DNA of 64,000 nucleotides from Candidatus Roseilinea sp. (lineage in GTDB: Bacteria > Chloroflexota > Anaerolineae > J036 > Brachytrichaceae), in assembly GCA_025998955.1 (NCBI GenBank), contig AP024676.1, positions 682,001 to 746,000 of the forward strand, read 5' to 3'. Each line of letters starts with the position of its first letter. Within the stretch, counting starts at the first letter, position 1. The notes beneath the pieces are model-generated. The model did not search any database and was not told the origin of the DNA. It saw only the letters and a program-made list of their open reading frames with translations. Of this stretch, positions 43,918-52,700 are shown piece after piece. Made by a program: the position numbers and the translations under genes.

Positions 43918-45633
43918 ATGGAAATCCTCTCGGTTGCGGAGATGCGCGAGGTCGAACGCCTCGCCGATGCGCACGGGTTGAGCTATGCGCAGATGATGCA
44001 AAACGCCGGCAACGGCGCGGCGGCGGTGATCTTGCAGCGTCTGAGCGCGTTCCAGGTCGCCAGCCCGCGCGTGCTGGTGCTGGTAGGTCCGGGCAACAAC
44101 GGCGGCGACGGCTTGGTGTGTGCGACAGCGCTGGCGAAGGCCGGCGTGACCGTGCAGTGCTATCTGCTCAAGCCGCGCGGCGAAGACGATCCGGTCCATG
44201 CCGCAGCGCACGCGCAAGGCATCTTCATGGCCAATGCGCAGAACGATATGCGCTTGCGCGTGCTGCATCAGATGGTGGCGCACGCAAACGTGATCGTGGA
44301 TGCTTTGCTGGGCACCGGTGTATCGCGGCCGGTCGAGGGCACGTTGCGTGAGGTGTTGCGCGAGGTGGCCTGGCGTAGACGGGGGGACAAGGGGACAAGG
44401 GGACAAGGGGACAGGGAGACAAGGGGACAAGGAGACAAGGAGACAAGGGGACAGGGAGACGGGGAGACAGGGAGACAAGGGGATCTTTCTGCGCGTCCGC
44501 TCGTGATTGCGCTCGATGGGCCGACCGGTATGAACTATGACACCGGCGCGCTCGATCCGGCAACCGTGTCCGCCGACCTGACGATCACCTTTCATGCGCC
44601 GAAGCGCGGGCACTATTGCTTCCCGGCAGCAGGCGCATGTGGTGAGTTGGTGGTCGTGCCGATCGGCATCGAGGGATTGGAGATGGGAGATTGGAGATTG
44701 CTCGCTGATCTCCCATCTCCCATCTCTAATCTCCAACTCGCTGATGATGTGCTGGTGCGCGCGCTTTTGCCCTCGCGGAAACTCGACGCGAACAAAGGCA
44801 CGTTTGGCCGAGTGGCCGTCGTCGGTGGTTGCGGCGATTACATCGGCGCGCCGGGGCTGGCCGCGCGGGCGGCCTATCGCGTTGGCGCGGGGCTGGTTGC
44901 GCTGGCCGTGCCGGAAGCAATCAAGCCGAGCGTGGCCGCAGCGTGCAACGAAGCAATCTTCATCACGCTGCCCGAGACGACCGACCGGCACGTGCCTGTA
45001 GCGTTGCCGCGGATCAACGCATGGCTCGCAGGGGTCAAGGGCGGTGCGGCACTGGTGCTGGGTCCCGGCATCGGCCAGGCGCACGAGACAGGCGAGTTCA
45101 TCGCCGGCCTACTCGATGCGCTCAAGTCGGGGCGCGTCGAATCGAAGGGGCTGGTGTGCGACGCCGACGCGCTCAACTCGCTGGCGCACATGCCTGATTG
45201 GCCGGTGCGCTTGCCCGCGATGACTATCCTCACACCACACGCAGGCGAGATGGCGCGGCTGGCGCAGACCACAATCGCCGAAATTCAGTCCGACCGCATC
45301 GGCAACGCGCTGAGGTATGCCGATGCCTGGGGGCACGTCGTCGTGCTCAAGGGGGCGCACACGGTAATCGCCGCGCCGGGCCATCGCGGTGTGGTGTTGC
45401 CCTTCGCCAATCCGGCCATGGCGACGGCGGGGACGGGCGATGTGCTGGCCGGCTGCATCGCCGGCTTGCTGGCGCAGGGTCTGTCGCCGTTCGACGCAGC
45501 CGTGTGCGGCGCATACCTGCACGGCGCAGCGGGCGAGCGCTGGCGCAAAGCGCACGGCGACGCCGGCATGCTGGCGAGCGATCTGCTGACCCTGCTGCCC
45601 ATGGCCCAATGGGCCAACAGGCGGGTCGAGTAG
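43918..45633 (+). CDS. nnr: Bifunctional NAD(P)HX epimerase / ADP-dependent NAD(P)HX dehydratase
   Basis: A 571-residue repair enzyme for hydrated NAD(P)H. The N-terminal YjeF_N epimerase domain (1-220) has VLVGPGNNGGDGLVCA (residues 55-70) and VIVDALLGTGVSRPVEG. The C-terminal carbohydrate-kinase-like dehydratase domain (about 280-565) has GRVAVVGGCGDYIGAPGLAARAAYRVGAGLV, DADALNSLAH, LTPHAGEMARL, VVLKGAHTVIAAP and TAGTGDVLAGCIAGLLAQG. Two low-complexity insertions lie in frame: residues about 156-189 from an octamer array (GDKGTRGQGDRETRG...) and about 252-273 from a heptamer inverted array. Both fall at domain-surface positions or in the linker. Function is probably kept. Confidence 0.92.
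   Translation: MEILSVAEMREVERLADAHGLSYAQMMQNAGNGAAAVILQRLSAFQVASPRVLVLVGPGNNGGDGLVCATALAKAGVTVQCYLLKPRGEDDPVHAAAHAQGIFMANAQNDMRLRVLHQMVAHANVIVDALLGTGVSRPVEGTLREVLREVAWRRRGDKGTRGQGDRETRGQGDKETRGQGDGETGRQGDLSARPLVIALDGPTGMNYDTGALDPATVSADLTITFHAPKRGHYCFPAAGACGELVVVPIGIEGLEMGDWRLLADLPSPISNLQLADDVLVRALLPSRKLDANKGTFGRVAVVGGCGDYIGAPGLAARAAYRVGAGLVALAVPEAIKPSVAAACNEAIFITLPETTDRHVPVALPRINAWLAGVKGGAALVLGPGIGQAHETGEFIAGLLDALKSGRVESKGLVCDADALNSLAHMPDWPVRLPAMTILTPHAGEMARLAQTTIAEIQSDRIGNALRYADAWGHVVVLKGAHTVIAAPGHRGVVLPFANPAMATAGTGDVLAGCIAGLLAQGLSPFDAAVCGAYLHGAAGERWRKAHGDAGMLASDLLTLLPMAQWANRRVE
44383..44483. repeat. Octamer array inside the NAD(P)HX-repair gene
   Basis: About twelve tandem units related to GGGGACAA and GGGAGACA. 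Because three units make 24 bp, the frame is preserved through the array, giving alternating Gly, Asp/Glu, Lys/Arg, Thr and Gln residues. The unit family is shared with the array at 13669-13773. Confidence 0.85.
44672..44736. repeat. Second, heptamer-based inverted array in the same gene
   Basis: Left arm units GAGATTG, GAGATGG, GAGATTG, GAGATTG and right arm TCTCCCA, TCTCCCA, TCTCTAA, TCTCCAA pair as a hairpin around CTCGCTGA. It encodes GLEMGDWRLLADLPSPISNLQ in frame, between the epimerase and dehydratase domains. Confidence 0.75.
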
Positions 45634-45714
45634 CAATGCCGTGCGGTGAGCACGGCGTTGGGCAACCCGCAGCCCCGGCCGGGGCGTCGAGGCGTGACCA
45701 GTAGAATTTCACCG

Positions 45715-46128
45715 ATGAGCATCCCGTTTGCGACACCGGAATGGGTAGCCGCGTTCAAAGACGCGATCAACGCCAGCGCCGCCTATCGCGAAGCCGCCAA
45801 GACGTGGGAAGGCGACTTCTGGTTCATCGTCGAGCCGGAAGCCGGCCAGCCCGACGGCGAACGCAAGCTGATGTACCTCGATCTGTGGCACGGCGAGTGC
45901 CGCGAGGCGTTCCTGGCGCAAGACGAGAGCGAACGCAACCCCGAGTTTCGTATCTGGGCGCCGGCCAAGAACTGGCGTCGCGTCATCAACCGCGAAATTG
46001 ATCCCATCAAGGCACTCATGACCAACCAGCTCAAGCTGAAGGGTAACTTCGCCAAGATCATGCGCAGTGTGCGCGCCGCGCAGGAGCTGGTGTTGTGCGC
46101 CGCCAGTGTGCCGACGCAGTTCGACTGA
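45715..46128 (+). CDS. SCP2 sterol-binding domain protein
   Basis: A 137-residue single-domain protein from the ATG at 45715; an in-frame extension upstream is not conserved-looking. The SCP2 fold pattern is visible: EWVAAFKDAINASAAYREAAKTWEGDFWFIVEP, then MYLDLWHGECREAFL, and WRRVINREIDPIKALMTNQLKLKGNFAKIMRSVRAAQELV, where the last segment is the lipid-tunnel helix typical of the family. Such proteins bind hydrophobic ligands or act as cofactors in lipid metabolism; the specific role is unknown. It follows nnr by about 80 bp and may be co-transcribed. Confidence 0.82.
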   Translation: MSIPFATPEWVAAFKDAINASAAYREAAKTWEGDFWFIVEPEAGQPDGERKLMYLDLWHGECREAFLAQDESERNPEFRIWAPAKNWRRVINREIDPIKALMTNQLKLKGNFAKIMRSVRAAQELVLCAASVPTQFD

Positions 46129-46129
46129 C

Positions 46130-47071
46130 TCAGCCGACCGCGTCCTTGCCTTCCGCGAGCACGTCGCGGCTGCGTTCTGCCTGCAACGACGCCGCGTAAC
46201 GGCGCCACTTGCGCCGCGCGTAGATGGCGATCAGCAACACAGCCGGCAAAACCACGGCGAAGCCGAGGAAGGGCCCGGTCGCGATCAAGGGCAGGTCGCG
46301 CGCGCGATCCAGGTTCAGCAATAGCAAGGTCAACGACAGCCAGACCGTGACGATGTTGGGAATGGCGTCGCCGGAGTGAAGCAGCTTCATGCCGTCGAAG
46401 CGCCGGCGCGTGAACGGCCAGAACAGGTTGGAGCCGAGGTAGCCGAGCTGGTCTTCCAGCACATGCACCGCGTAGCCCAACCCGCCGACCAGGCCGGCAA
46501 TCGGACCGATCAGCAGCGCCAGCGCTGCACCGAGGACGACGGCCAGCACCAGCGAGTGCGACCATTGGCGATGCCAGGGCAAGAACTCGACCTGGTAGCC
46601 GTTCGCACCTTGCGACAGCCTGAGTGACGGCCCGCCCAGCTCGATGACCTCTAGCGCGCCGTCATACTGGTAATCCAGCTTGCCGACGTGGGCGCGGGCC
46701 TCGATGCCGTTCATCGTCACCACCACGTCACCCCGATTCACGTCGAAGTGAAAGGCGTAGGTCACCCAATCCACCACGCCCAGGCGCAAGGGATGAAACT
46801 GCACGATGCGCGGGCGATCCGGCGTGACCAGGGCGAACTGGTGCGCGAATGCATCGGCCAGCGCCTGGGGATCGGGATGATCGCGGTCAGGGATGATGTC
46901 GGCGTCGCGGCGCTCGACGAACTTGGCGAAGCGGAAATCGAATGTATCGGGCAACATCGCGCACGCCCCACCCAGCGCGATGAGCAAGCTGCCTTGGGCA
47001 GCCTGTTCAACCACGCCCGGCACAAACGAGGCAGCGCACAGGCCGGAGGCAAAATGCGCGATGCCCTTCAT
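46130..47071 (-). CDS. YdjM-like membrane-bound metal-dependent hydrolase family
   Basis: A 313-residue integral membrane protein. MKGIAHFASGLCAASFVPG begins the family; GACAMLPDTFDFRFAK is the LPD-type motif. WHRQWSHSLVLAVVLGAALALL and GYAVHVLEDQLG carry the His residues proposed as metal ligands. A soluble beta-rich insert (residues about 75-160) is larger than in YdjM itself. Three or four membrane segments follow. Relatives are annotated as inner-membrane hydrolases, but their reaction is not established. The stop is one base beyond the stop of the convergent SCP2 gene. Confidence 0.78.
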   Translation of the reverse strand: MKGIAHFASGLCAASFVPGVVEQAAQGSLLIALGGACAMLPDTFDFRFAKFVERRDADIIPDRDHPDPQALADAFAHQFALVTPDRPRIVQFHPLRLGVVDWVTYAFHFDVNRGDVVVTMNGIEARAHVGKLDYQYDGALEVIELGGPSLRLSQGANGYQVEFLPWHRQWSHSLVLAVVLGAALALLIGPIAGLVGGLGYAVHVLEDQLGYLGSNLFWPFTRRRFDGMKLLHSGDAIPNIVTVWLSLTLLLLNLDRARDLPLIATGPFLGFAVVLPAVLLIAIYARRKWRRYAASLQAERSRDVLAEGKDAVG

Positions 47072-47138
47072 GCAGCCGATTGTATTGCGCGCGACTATTT
47101 TTGCGGGAGCGGCGCTTGATCGCGCGACGCGCCGAGTC

Positions 47139-47167
47139 TTGACAAGAGTGTGTCGCGTCGTTATTCT
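47139..47167 (+). promoter_or_regulatory. Promoter of the metK transcript
   Basis: TTGACA (47139-47144) is a perfect -35 box and TATTCT (47162-47167) a four-of-six -10 box with a 17-bp spacer. It lies about 45 bp upstream of the riboswitch aptamer. Confidence 0.65.
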
Positions 47168-47210
47168 TCACTGCCGTCAGAATCGAGAAGGTAAAATCAG
47201 GTTAGTTGCG

Positions 47211-47371
47211 CACTCTTATCCAGAGAGGCGGAGGGACCGGCCCTGTGAAGCCTCGGCAACCTTCAGGATGGCAAAACTGGGGATAGCAACCGGCGCACAT
47301 GCTCGGTAGCGTATTTGCAGTCCAAAACCTGAAACGGTGCCAAGTCCGGCAGGATGACTGGAAGATGAGAG
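47211..47371 (+). ncRNA. SAM-I (S-box) riboswitch
   Basis: The S-box core is plain: CTTATCCAGAGAGGCGGAGG, then GGACCGGCCCTGTGAAGCC and CGGCAACC, followed by the P3 and P4 stems and closing GATGAGAG that pairs with the CTCTTATC at the 5' end (P1). S-adenosylmethionine binding should favour the downstream terminator and switch off metK when SAM is plentiful. The P3 arm (around 47262-47345) is longer than in short Bacillus examples. Confidence 0.93.
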
Positions 47372-47394
47372 GCGGACGCAGTGCGAAATGCTCA

Positions 47395-47436
47395 CGCCCT
47401 CTTGTCTCCTCGCGAGTGCAAGAGGGCGGTTCTTTT
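47395..47436 (+). terminator. Riboswitch expression-platform terminator
   Basis: Stem CGCCCTCTTG (47395-47404) and its complement (47419-47428), a 14-nt loop, then GTTCTTTT. It lies between the aptamer and metK, as expected for SAM-dependent attenuation. Confidence 0.85.
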
Positions 47437-47512
47437 GTCGAACAATACAGGAATCGGCTCAGACGTCCGGCAAGGCGCCTGAGGTTAGAGAACAAGCGAG
47501 AGAGAACACAAC

Positions 47513-48715
47513 GTGAATAGCTTCATGAACTCACCCCAGCTCTTCTTCACCTCCGAATCGGTGACGGAAGGGCATCCCGACAAGATGTGCGACCAGATCT
47601 CGGATGCGGTGCTCGACGCCTGCCTGGCGCAGGATCCACTGAGCCGCGTGGCGTGTGAAACCGCGGTCAAGACCGGCTTCGTGCTGTGCCTTGGAGAGAT
47701 CACGACGCGCGCTTTCATCAACTTCGACCAACTGGTGCGCCAGGTCGTCAAAGAGATCGGGTTCGACTGCTCCGATAAAGGGTTCGACGGCAACACCTGC
47801 GGCGTGCAGGTGGCTATCGCCAGCCAGTCGCCGGACATCGCTCAGGGGGTGGACGCGGCGCTCGAGGTGCGCGACGGCGGCAGCGAGGACGAGATCGAAC
47901 GCATCGGCGCCGGCGACCAAGGCATGATGTTCGGGTTTGCCTGCAACGAGACGCCGGAGCTAATGCCAATGCCGATTGCACTCGCCCACCGGCTCGCGCG
48001 GCGGCTGAGCGAGGCGCGCAAAAGCGGCGAGCTGCCCTGGCTGCGGCCCGACGGCAAGACCCAGGTGACCGTGGAATATCGCTTCGGCAAGCCGGCGCGC
48101 ATTGACACCGTGCTGGTCAGCACCCAGCATGCGCCGGAAGTCAGCCAGGAAGAAATCAACCAGGCGGTCACCGATCGCATCATCATGCCGGCATTGCCGC
48201 CGGAGATGCTGAACGGCAAGATCAAGATCTACACCAACCCGACCGGCCGTTTCGTCGTCGGCGGGCCGATGGGCGACGCCGGCCTGACCGGCCGCAAGAT
48301 CATCGTGGACACCTACGGCGGCATGGGGCGACACGGCGGCGGCGCGTTCAGCGGTAAAGACCCGACCAAAGTAGACCGCTCGGCGGCGTATGCTTGCCGC
48401 TGGGTTGCGAAGAACGTCGTGGCAGCCGGACTCGCCGACCGCTGCGAGGTCCAGGTCGCCTACGCCATCGGCATGGCCCGCCCGCTCTCGATCAACGTCG
48501 AGACGTTCGGCACCGGCAAGGTGAGCGACGAGAAGATCATCAAAGCGATCCGGGAAGTCTTCGACCTGCGCCCCGGCGCGATCATCCGCGATCTGAACCT
48601 GCGCCGGCCGATCTACCGCCAAACGGCTGCCTATGGACACTTCGGCCGCACCGATGTAGATCTGCCCTGGGAGCACACCGACCGTGCCGAGGCCTTGCGC
48701 GCAGCAGCAATGTGA
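47513..48715 (+). CDS. metK: S-adenosylmethionine synthetase
   Basis: A 400-residue enzyme that makes S-adenosylmethionine from methionine and [23 protein letters not shown] carries the ATP-site His (GHPDK at residues 20-24), [13 protein letters not shown] is the conserved hexapeptide region, and [23 protein letters not shown] the phosphate-binding loop. The end YGHFGR... [13 protein letters not shown] is usual. The start is GTG at 47513; an in-frame ATG at 47525 is an alternative. Controlled by the S-box riboswitch and terminator upstream. Confidence 0.97.
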   Translation: MNSFMNSPQLFFTSESVTEGHPDKMCDQISDAVLDACLAQDPLSRVACETAVKTGFVLCLGEITTRAFINFDQLVRQVVKEIGFDCSDKGFDGNTCGVQVAIASQSPDIAQGVDAALEVRDGGSEDEIERIGAGDQGMMFGFACNETPELMPMPIALAHRLARRLSEARKSGELPWLRPDGKTQVTVEYRFGKPARIDTVLVSTQHAPEVSQEEINQAVTDRIIMPALPPEMLNGKIKIYTNPTGRFVVGGPMGDAGLTGRKIIVDTYGGMGRHGGGAFSGKDPTKVDRSAAYACRWVAKNVVAAGLADRCEVQVAYAIGMARPLSINVETFGTGKVSDEKIIKAIREVFDLRPGAIIRDLNLRRPIYRQTAAYGHFGRTDVDLPWEHTDRAEALRAAAM

Positions 48716-48752
48716 CACCGAGATTCCCAATCCGTAGTGCCAATGAGCAGCG

Positions 48753-49385
48753 TTGTCCCTTGTTAAGGCCGGACCGGTGACTATCCTCTCATATCCCACC
48801 TTAGCCCACAAGCTGCTGCCGCGCGTTGGACTGGGGTACGACCTCGCGCTGATCCTGCTCGGGAGCTGGCTGGTGGCGCTGATGTCACAATTCACCATCC
48901 CGCTTCAACCGGTGCCGATCACCGGACAGACGTTCGGCGTACTGCTGGTCGGTGCAGCGCTTGGCTGGCGTCGCGGGGCGTTGGCGCTGGTCGCCTACTT
49001 GTTGCAGGGCGCAGCCGGGTTGCCCTTCTTCGCCGGTGGGGCATCGGGGATTGCGCGCCTGATCGGCCCGACCGGTGGCTATCTGATCGGCTTCGTATTT
49101 GCTGCCGCGCTGACCGGTTGGCTCAGCGAGCGCGGCTGGGATCGGCGCTTCCTCAGCACGCTCTTTGCCATGGCGCTGGGCAACGCGGTGATCTACTTAC
49201 TAGGGTTGCCGTGGCTTGCCCAGACGGTTGGCTGGGAGCGCGCGATGGCCGTGGGCCTGCTCCCTTTCTTGCCGGGAGATGCGCTCAAGGCGGTGCTGGC
49301 CGCGCTCATGCTCCCAGGCGCGTGGGCGATCATCCAAGGACGCAAAGGTCAAAAGGAGGGACTATTGCAGCATAGGAGTGAGTGA
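48753..49385 (+). CDS. bioY: Biotin transporter substrate-binding protein BioY
   Basis: Integral membrane S-component, up to 210 aa with six segments. Family motifs are ALMSQFTIPLQPVPITGQTFGVLLVGAALGWRRGALALVAYLLQGAAGLPFFAGGASG, GPTGGYLIGFVFAAALTGWL and LPFLPGDALKAVLAALM. It captures biotin, alone or with an ECF ATPase module; no module genes adjoin it. The start is uncertain: TTG at 48753 or GTG at 48777, the latter closer to AAGG. It probably shares the metK transcript (37-bp gap). Confidence 0.92.
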   Translation: MSLVKAGPVTILSYPTLAHKLLPRVGLGYDLALILLGSWLVALMSQFTIPLQPVPITGQTFGVLLVGAALGWRRGALALVAYLLQGAAGLPFFAGGASGIARLIGPTGGYLIGFVFAAALTGWLSERGWDRRFLSTLFAMALGNAVIYLLGLPWLAQTVGWERAMAVGLLPFLPGDALKAVLAALMLPGAWAIIQGRKGQKEGLLQHRSE

Positions 49386-49503
49386 CCGAGGGAAACAACC
49401 GGCGACAGGTTGCCCGCATCACGCAATAAGCATTTCCTCCGGCGGCGCACGTGTGGCATCTAGTTGTCGAGGGATGACCGTCACGTGAACGGGGGAATAG
49501 CAA

Positions 49504-50514
49504 TTGATCGCGCAACACACAAGAGCAATGAAAGGGCGAACCTACAAGACAATGGCCGCGCCGGGCGTGGTCGCCGGATTGACGCTGACGTTAGGGTTGA
49601 ACAACAGCCGGGCGCAAGTCGAGCCGCCGGTCGCACCACAAGGCAGCGCGGTGGCGCTGGCGGATGTGGGCACGGCATTCACCTATCAAGGACGGCTGAC
49701 CAACAGCGGCGTGCCGGCGAACGGGGCCTGCGACTTCGAGTTCAAGCTGTATGACGATGCAAACGCGGGGACACAGGTGGGCAGCACGCAGACGAAGACG
49801 AACGTGGGCGTGAGCGCGGGCTACTTCACGATCGGCAACCTGGACTTTGGGGCAGACGCGTTCAATGGCCAGGCGCGCTGGCTGGCGATCGGTGTGCGCT
49901 GCCCGGCGGGGAGTGGAAGCTATACGGCACTCAGCCCGCGGCAGGCGCTGACGCCGACACCGCACGCGCTGGCGCTGCCGGGGCTGTGGACGCAGCAGAA
50001 CGCGACCAGCCCGAACCTGATCGGCGGCTACCACGGCAACCAGGTGACGGGCGGCGTGGTGGGCGCAACGATCGGCGGCGGGGGCGCGAATGGGAATATC
50101 AACCGTGTGACCGGTAACTATGGCACAGTGAGCGGGGGTAGAAACAATACTGCCGGCAACTCCTTCGCTTCTGTTGGTGGGGGCGAAGAGAACAGCGCCG
50201 GTAGTTTAGCCGCCACCATTGGTGGCGGTTTTATCAACACGGCTAGTAACGACTACGCCACCGTTGGTGGGGGCCGTGAAAATGTCGCTAGTGGCAACGG
50301 CAGCACCGTTGGCGGGGGCGGTAGTAACACTGCGAGTAGCTCCAGCGCTACTATCGGCGGGGGCTTTCAGAACACTGCCAGCAGGCCTATTTGCCACCAT
50401 CCCCGGCGGGTCGGGCGCAGCCGCCACGCACCATGGCGAGATGGCCTACGCGTCTGGCAGCTTTGCCGCCGCCGGCGACGCGCAAACGTCCGTCTATGTC
50501 TTGCGAGGTGTTAG
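49504..50514 (+). CDS. Exported surface protein with YadA-head-like repeats, frameshifted near its end
   Basis: A basic start and hydrophobic segment (APGVVAGLTLTLGL) suggest export. Residues about 57-160 form a domain seen in other secreted proteins (FTYQGRLTNSGVPANGACDFEFKLYDD... QALTPTPHALALPGLW). From about residue 185 come trimeric-adhesin-type repeats of about 16-17 residues with GGG-x-x-N-x-A-S, e.g. SVGGGEENSAGSLAATIGGGFINTAS. After NTAS (codon ending 50382) the frame turns into unrelated Arg-rich sequence; dropping one base (A at 50383) gives NTASGLFATIPGG and the conserved C-terminal domain at 50384-50851. So the last 40 residues of this reading are an artefact of the frameshift. 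Confidence 0.72.
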   Translation: MIAQHTRAMKGRTYKTMAAPGVVAGLTLTLGLNNSRAQVEPPVAPQGSAVALADVGTAFTYQGRLTNSGVPANGACDFEFKLYDDANAGTQVGSTQTKTNVGVSAGYFTIGNLDFGADAFNGQARWLAIGVRCPAGSGSYTALSPRQALTPTPHALALPGLWTQQNATSPNLIGGYHGNQVTGGVVGATIGGGGANGNINRVTGNYGTVSGGRNNTAGNSFASVGGGEENSAGSLAATIGGGFINTASNDYATVGGGRENVASGNGSTVGGGGSNTASSSSATIGGGFQNTASRPICHHPRRVGRSRHAPWRDGLRVWQLCRRRRRANVRLCLARC

Positions 50515-50851
50515 CACCAGCGGTTCGGCTGAATTGTTCCTGGATGGTGTGGGTCAGCGGTTGACCATCGCGCCGGGGCGTACCATCGTCTTCCACGCCA
50601 TGATCGTCGGGCGGGCTGCGAACGGCGAATCTGCCGGCTTTCAAATTCTCGGAACGATAGAAAATGTCGGCGGAACCACCGCGTATGTCGGCATACCGGT
50701 TGTGCCTCTGGCAAATATAGAGACTGTGGGCTGGAACGCGAGCATCAGCGCCGATGACACCAGTGACGCGCTGAAGATTGAAGTTATCAGCAGCGCTAAC
50801 CCTGTGCGCTGGGTCGCCTTCGTGCGGACGGTAGAAGTGCAAAGCCCATAA
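50384..50851 (+). pseudogene. Displaced C-terminal domain of the surface protein
   Basis: In the plus-one frame relative to the upstream part, the sequence reads GLFATIPGGSGAAATHHGEMAYASGSFAAAGDAQTSVYVLRGVSTSG, followed by a beta-rich domain (AELFLDGVGQRLTIAPGRTIVFHAMIVGRAANGESAGFQILG... RWVAFVRTVEVQSP). This is the expected tail of tail-spike-like or adhesin-like proteins with GGGxxN repeats. It has no start of its own. The intact gene would be 49504-50851, about 448 aa. Confidence 0.7.
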
Positions 50852-50862
50852 GGAGACAGGCC

Positions 50863-51132
50863 ATGAAGCGCATATTCAGTCTTCTTGCGGCGCTGCTCTT
50901 GCTGAGCGCCGGTGTTGCTGTAGCGCAGACGGGTGGCAGCTACGACCTGACGTGGAACACGATTGATAGCGGCGGGGCGACGTTCAGCACGGGTGGCGGC
51001 TACAGCCTGGGCGGGACGGTCGGTCAGGCCGATGCAGGTGCGACGCTGAGCGGCGGGAGCTACACGCTGCAAGGCGGGTTCTGGACGCGGCCGGGCGCGC
51101 TGGTATTTGCGCCGGCAGTGAGCAAGCCGTGA
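50863..51132 (+). CDS. Small secreted Gly/Ser-rich protein
   Basis: An 89-residue product with a clear signal peptide (MKRIFSLLAALLLLSAGVAVAQ, cleavage after about residue 21). The mature part contains two related units, TGGSYDLTWNTIDSGGATFSTGGGYSLGGTVGQAD and LSGGSYTLQGGFW, a pattern common in secreted Chloroflexota-type proteins. It starts 11 bp after the surface-protein stop with GGAGA upstream, so the two are likely co-translated and may be exported together. Function unknown. Confidence 0.7.
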   Translation: MKRIFSLLAALLLLSAGVAVAQTGGSYDLTWNTIDSGGATFSTGGGYSLGGTVGQADAGATLSGGSYTLQGGFWTRPGALVFAPAVSKP

Positions 51133-51251
51133 TGTGGCGGCAGCGCTCAACGTGTGCGAACGCGTTGAGCGCTGTTCATTCGTTCAGCCGGGTGCAGTTG
51201 CCGGTTGGCCCCGTTGGCTGCGCCATGGGCAGCCGGCGCACTCCAAACAGG

Positions 51252-52700
51252 TCAAGCGCGGCAAGAGAGCAAGTTGACCCATCCACACGCCATTACTTCC
51301 CGCGCCACGCGATCGAGTTCTGCGTCCATCCGGGCGTGCCAATCTTGTGCCTGGCCGCGCCAGCCCAAGGACGACAACCACCACTGCCGGTAGGCTGTGT
51401 TCTTGAAGATGTCGTGCAGATACACGCCGATGACGTTGTCCTGCTGCCAACCCAGGTTGTCGCCGAGGTGAGGCCGGGCGCGGCTGCCCGCATGAGTAAT
51501 GCCGTGATGAATCTCATAGCCGGTCACCTCGCCGCCCTCCAGCCAGCGCGCGGTGCGCTGGCGAGTGATCTTGTGCGGCAACAGCTCGGTAGTCACGTCC
51601 AGCAGGCCTAGCCCGGCCATGTCGCCGTCTTCTAGATGGTGAGGGTCGCGCAGCGCGATGCCGAGCATCTGCATGCCGCCGCAGATGCCGTAGATCATCA
51701 CGCCGTGCCGGGCCGCGCGGGTGATCTCGGCGGCCAAGCCGGTGCGCAGCAGATACCTGAGGCTGGCAACGGTGTTCTTGCTGCCGGGCAGGAGGATCGC
51801 GTCGTAATCATCTAGCGGTTCGCGCTCGCGCACCGGCACCAGCGCTACGCCCTCCTCGTGCAGCAGCGGATCGAACTCGTCGAAGTTGCTTGCGTAGGGG
51901 TAGGTCAGCAGCGCCAGCCTGACCTGCGCCTTGCAAGGCGCGCCACGCCGGGCGATGGCCTGAATGTCGTCTTCTTCGGGCAACATATGGGGAATCATCG
52001 GCACGATGGCCACGGTGGGCACGCCGGTGCGCTCGCGCAGCCAGTCCATGGCGTTGCCCAGCAGCGCCGGATCGCCGCGAAACTTGTTCAACACGAAGCC
52101 TTTGATTAATGCTTGCTCACGCGGCTCCAGGCACAAGAAAGTGCCGAGCAAGTGAGCAAAAGCGCCGCCGCGGTCAATATCGGCCACGAGATACACGTCG
52201 GCGTTTGCCTCCAACGCCACGCGCATGTTGACGATGTCGCTATCGCGCAGGTTCACTTCGGCCGGGCTGCCGGCGCCTTCGATCACCACCAGCTCGAAGT
52301 CGCGCAACAGCGCATGTAGGCTCTCGCGCACCACGTCCCACAGCAACGGCTTGCGCGCCAGCCACGGCGTGGCGGTGATGACCGGGTCGTAGCGGCCCAG
52401 CACGACGACCTGCGAGTGGGTGTCGCCCTGGGGCTTGAGCAGCACCGGCTGCATGCGCGCCTCCGGCTTGACGCGCGCAGCCAGCGCCTGCACGTATTGG
52501 GCGCGGCCGATCTCCAGGCCGTCGGGCGTGACCGCGGCGTTGTTGCTCATGTTCTGCGCCTTGAAGGGCGCCACGCGGATGCCCCGATTGGCAAAATGAC
52601 GACACAGGGCCGTGACCAGGAACGACTTGCCCGCGCTGCTGGTGCAGCCCATGATCATGATCGGCTTATAGCGGCGTGGGGGAGTTGAAGGGTCTGCCAT
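51252..52700 (-). CDS. cobQ: Cobyric acid synthase
   Basis: Glutamine-dependent amidase (CbiP/CobQ) that amidates adenosylcobyrinic acid a,c-diamide at four carboxylates. From the ATG at 52700 the protein has 482 aa; the ATG at 52658, which overlaps the upstream stop by 4 bp, is an alternative. The synthetase domain begins MIMGCTSSAGKSFLVTALCRHF (P-loop) and APFKAQNMSNNA. The glutaminase domain has LLPGSKNTVASL, MIYGICGGMQMLG (catalytic Cys) and a GYEIHHG segment with the catalytic His. Downstream on the minus strand of the threonine-phosphate decarboxylase-like gene. Full length. Confidence 0.93.
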   Translation of the reverse strand: MADPSTPPRRYKPIMIMGCTSSAGKSFLVTALCRHFANRGIRVAPFKAQNMSNNAAVTPDGLEIGRAQYVQALAARVKPEARMQPVLLKPQGDTHSQVVVLGRYDPVITATPWLARKPLLWDVVRESLHALLRDFELVVIEGAGSPAEVNLRDSDIVNMRVALEANADVYLVADIDRGGAFAHLLGTFLCLEPREQALIKGFVLNKFRGDPALLGNAMDWLRERTGVPTVAIVPMIPHMLPEEDDIQAIARRGAPCKAQVRLALLTYPYASNFDEFDPLLHEEGVALVPVREREPLDDYDAILLPGSKNTVASLRYLLRTGLAAEITRAARHGVMIYGICGGMQMLGIALRDPHHLEDGDMAGLGLLDVTTELLPHKITRQRTARWLEGGEVTGYEIHHGITHAGSRARPHLGDNLGWQQDNVIGVYLHDIFKNTAYRQWWLSSLGWRGQAQDWHARMDAELDRVAREVMACGWVNLLSCRA

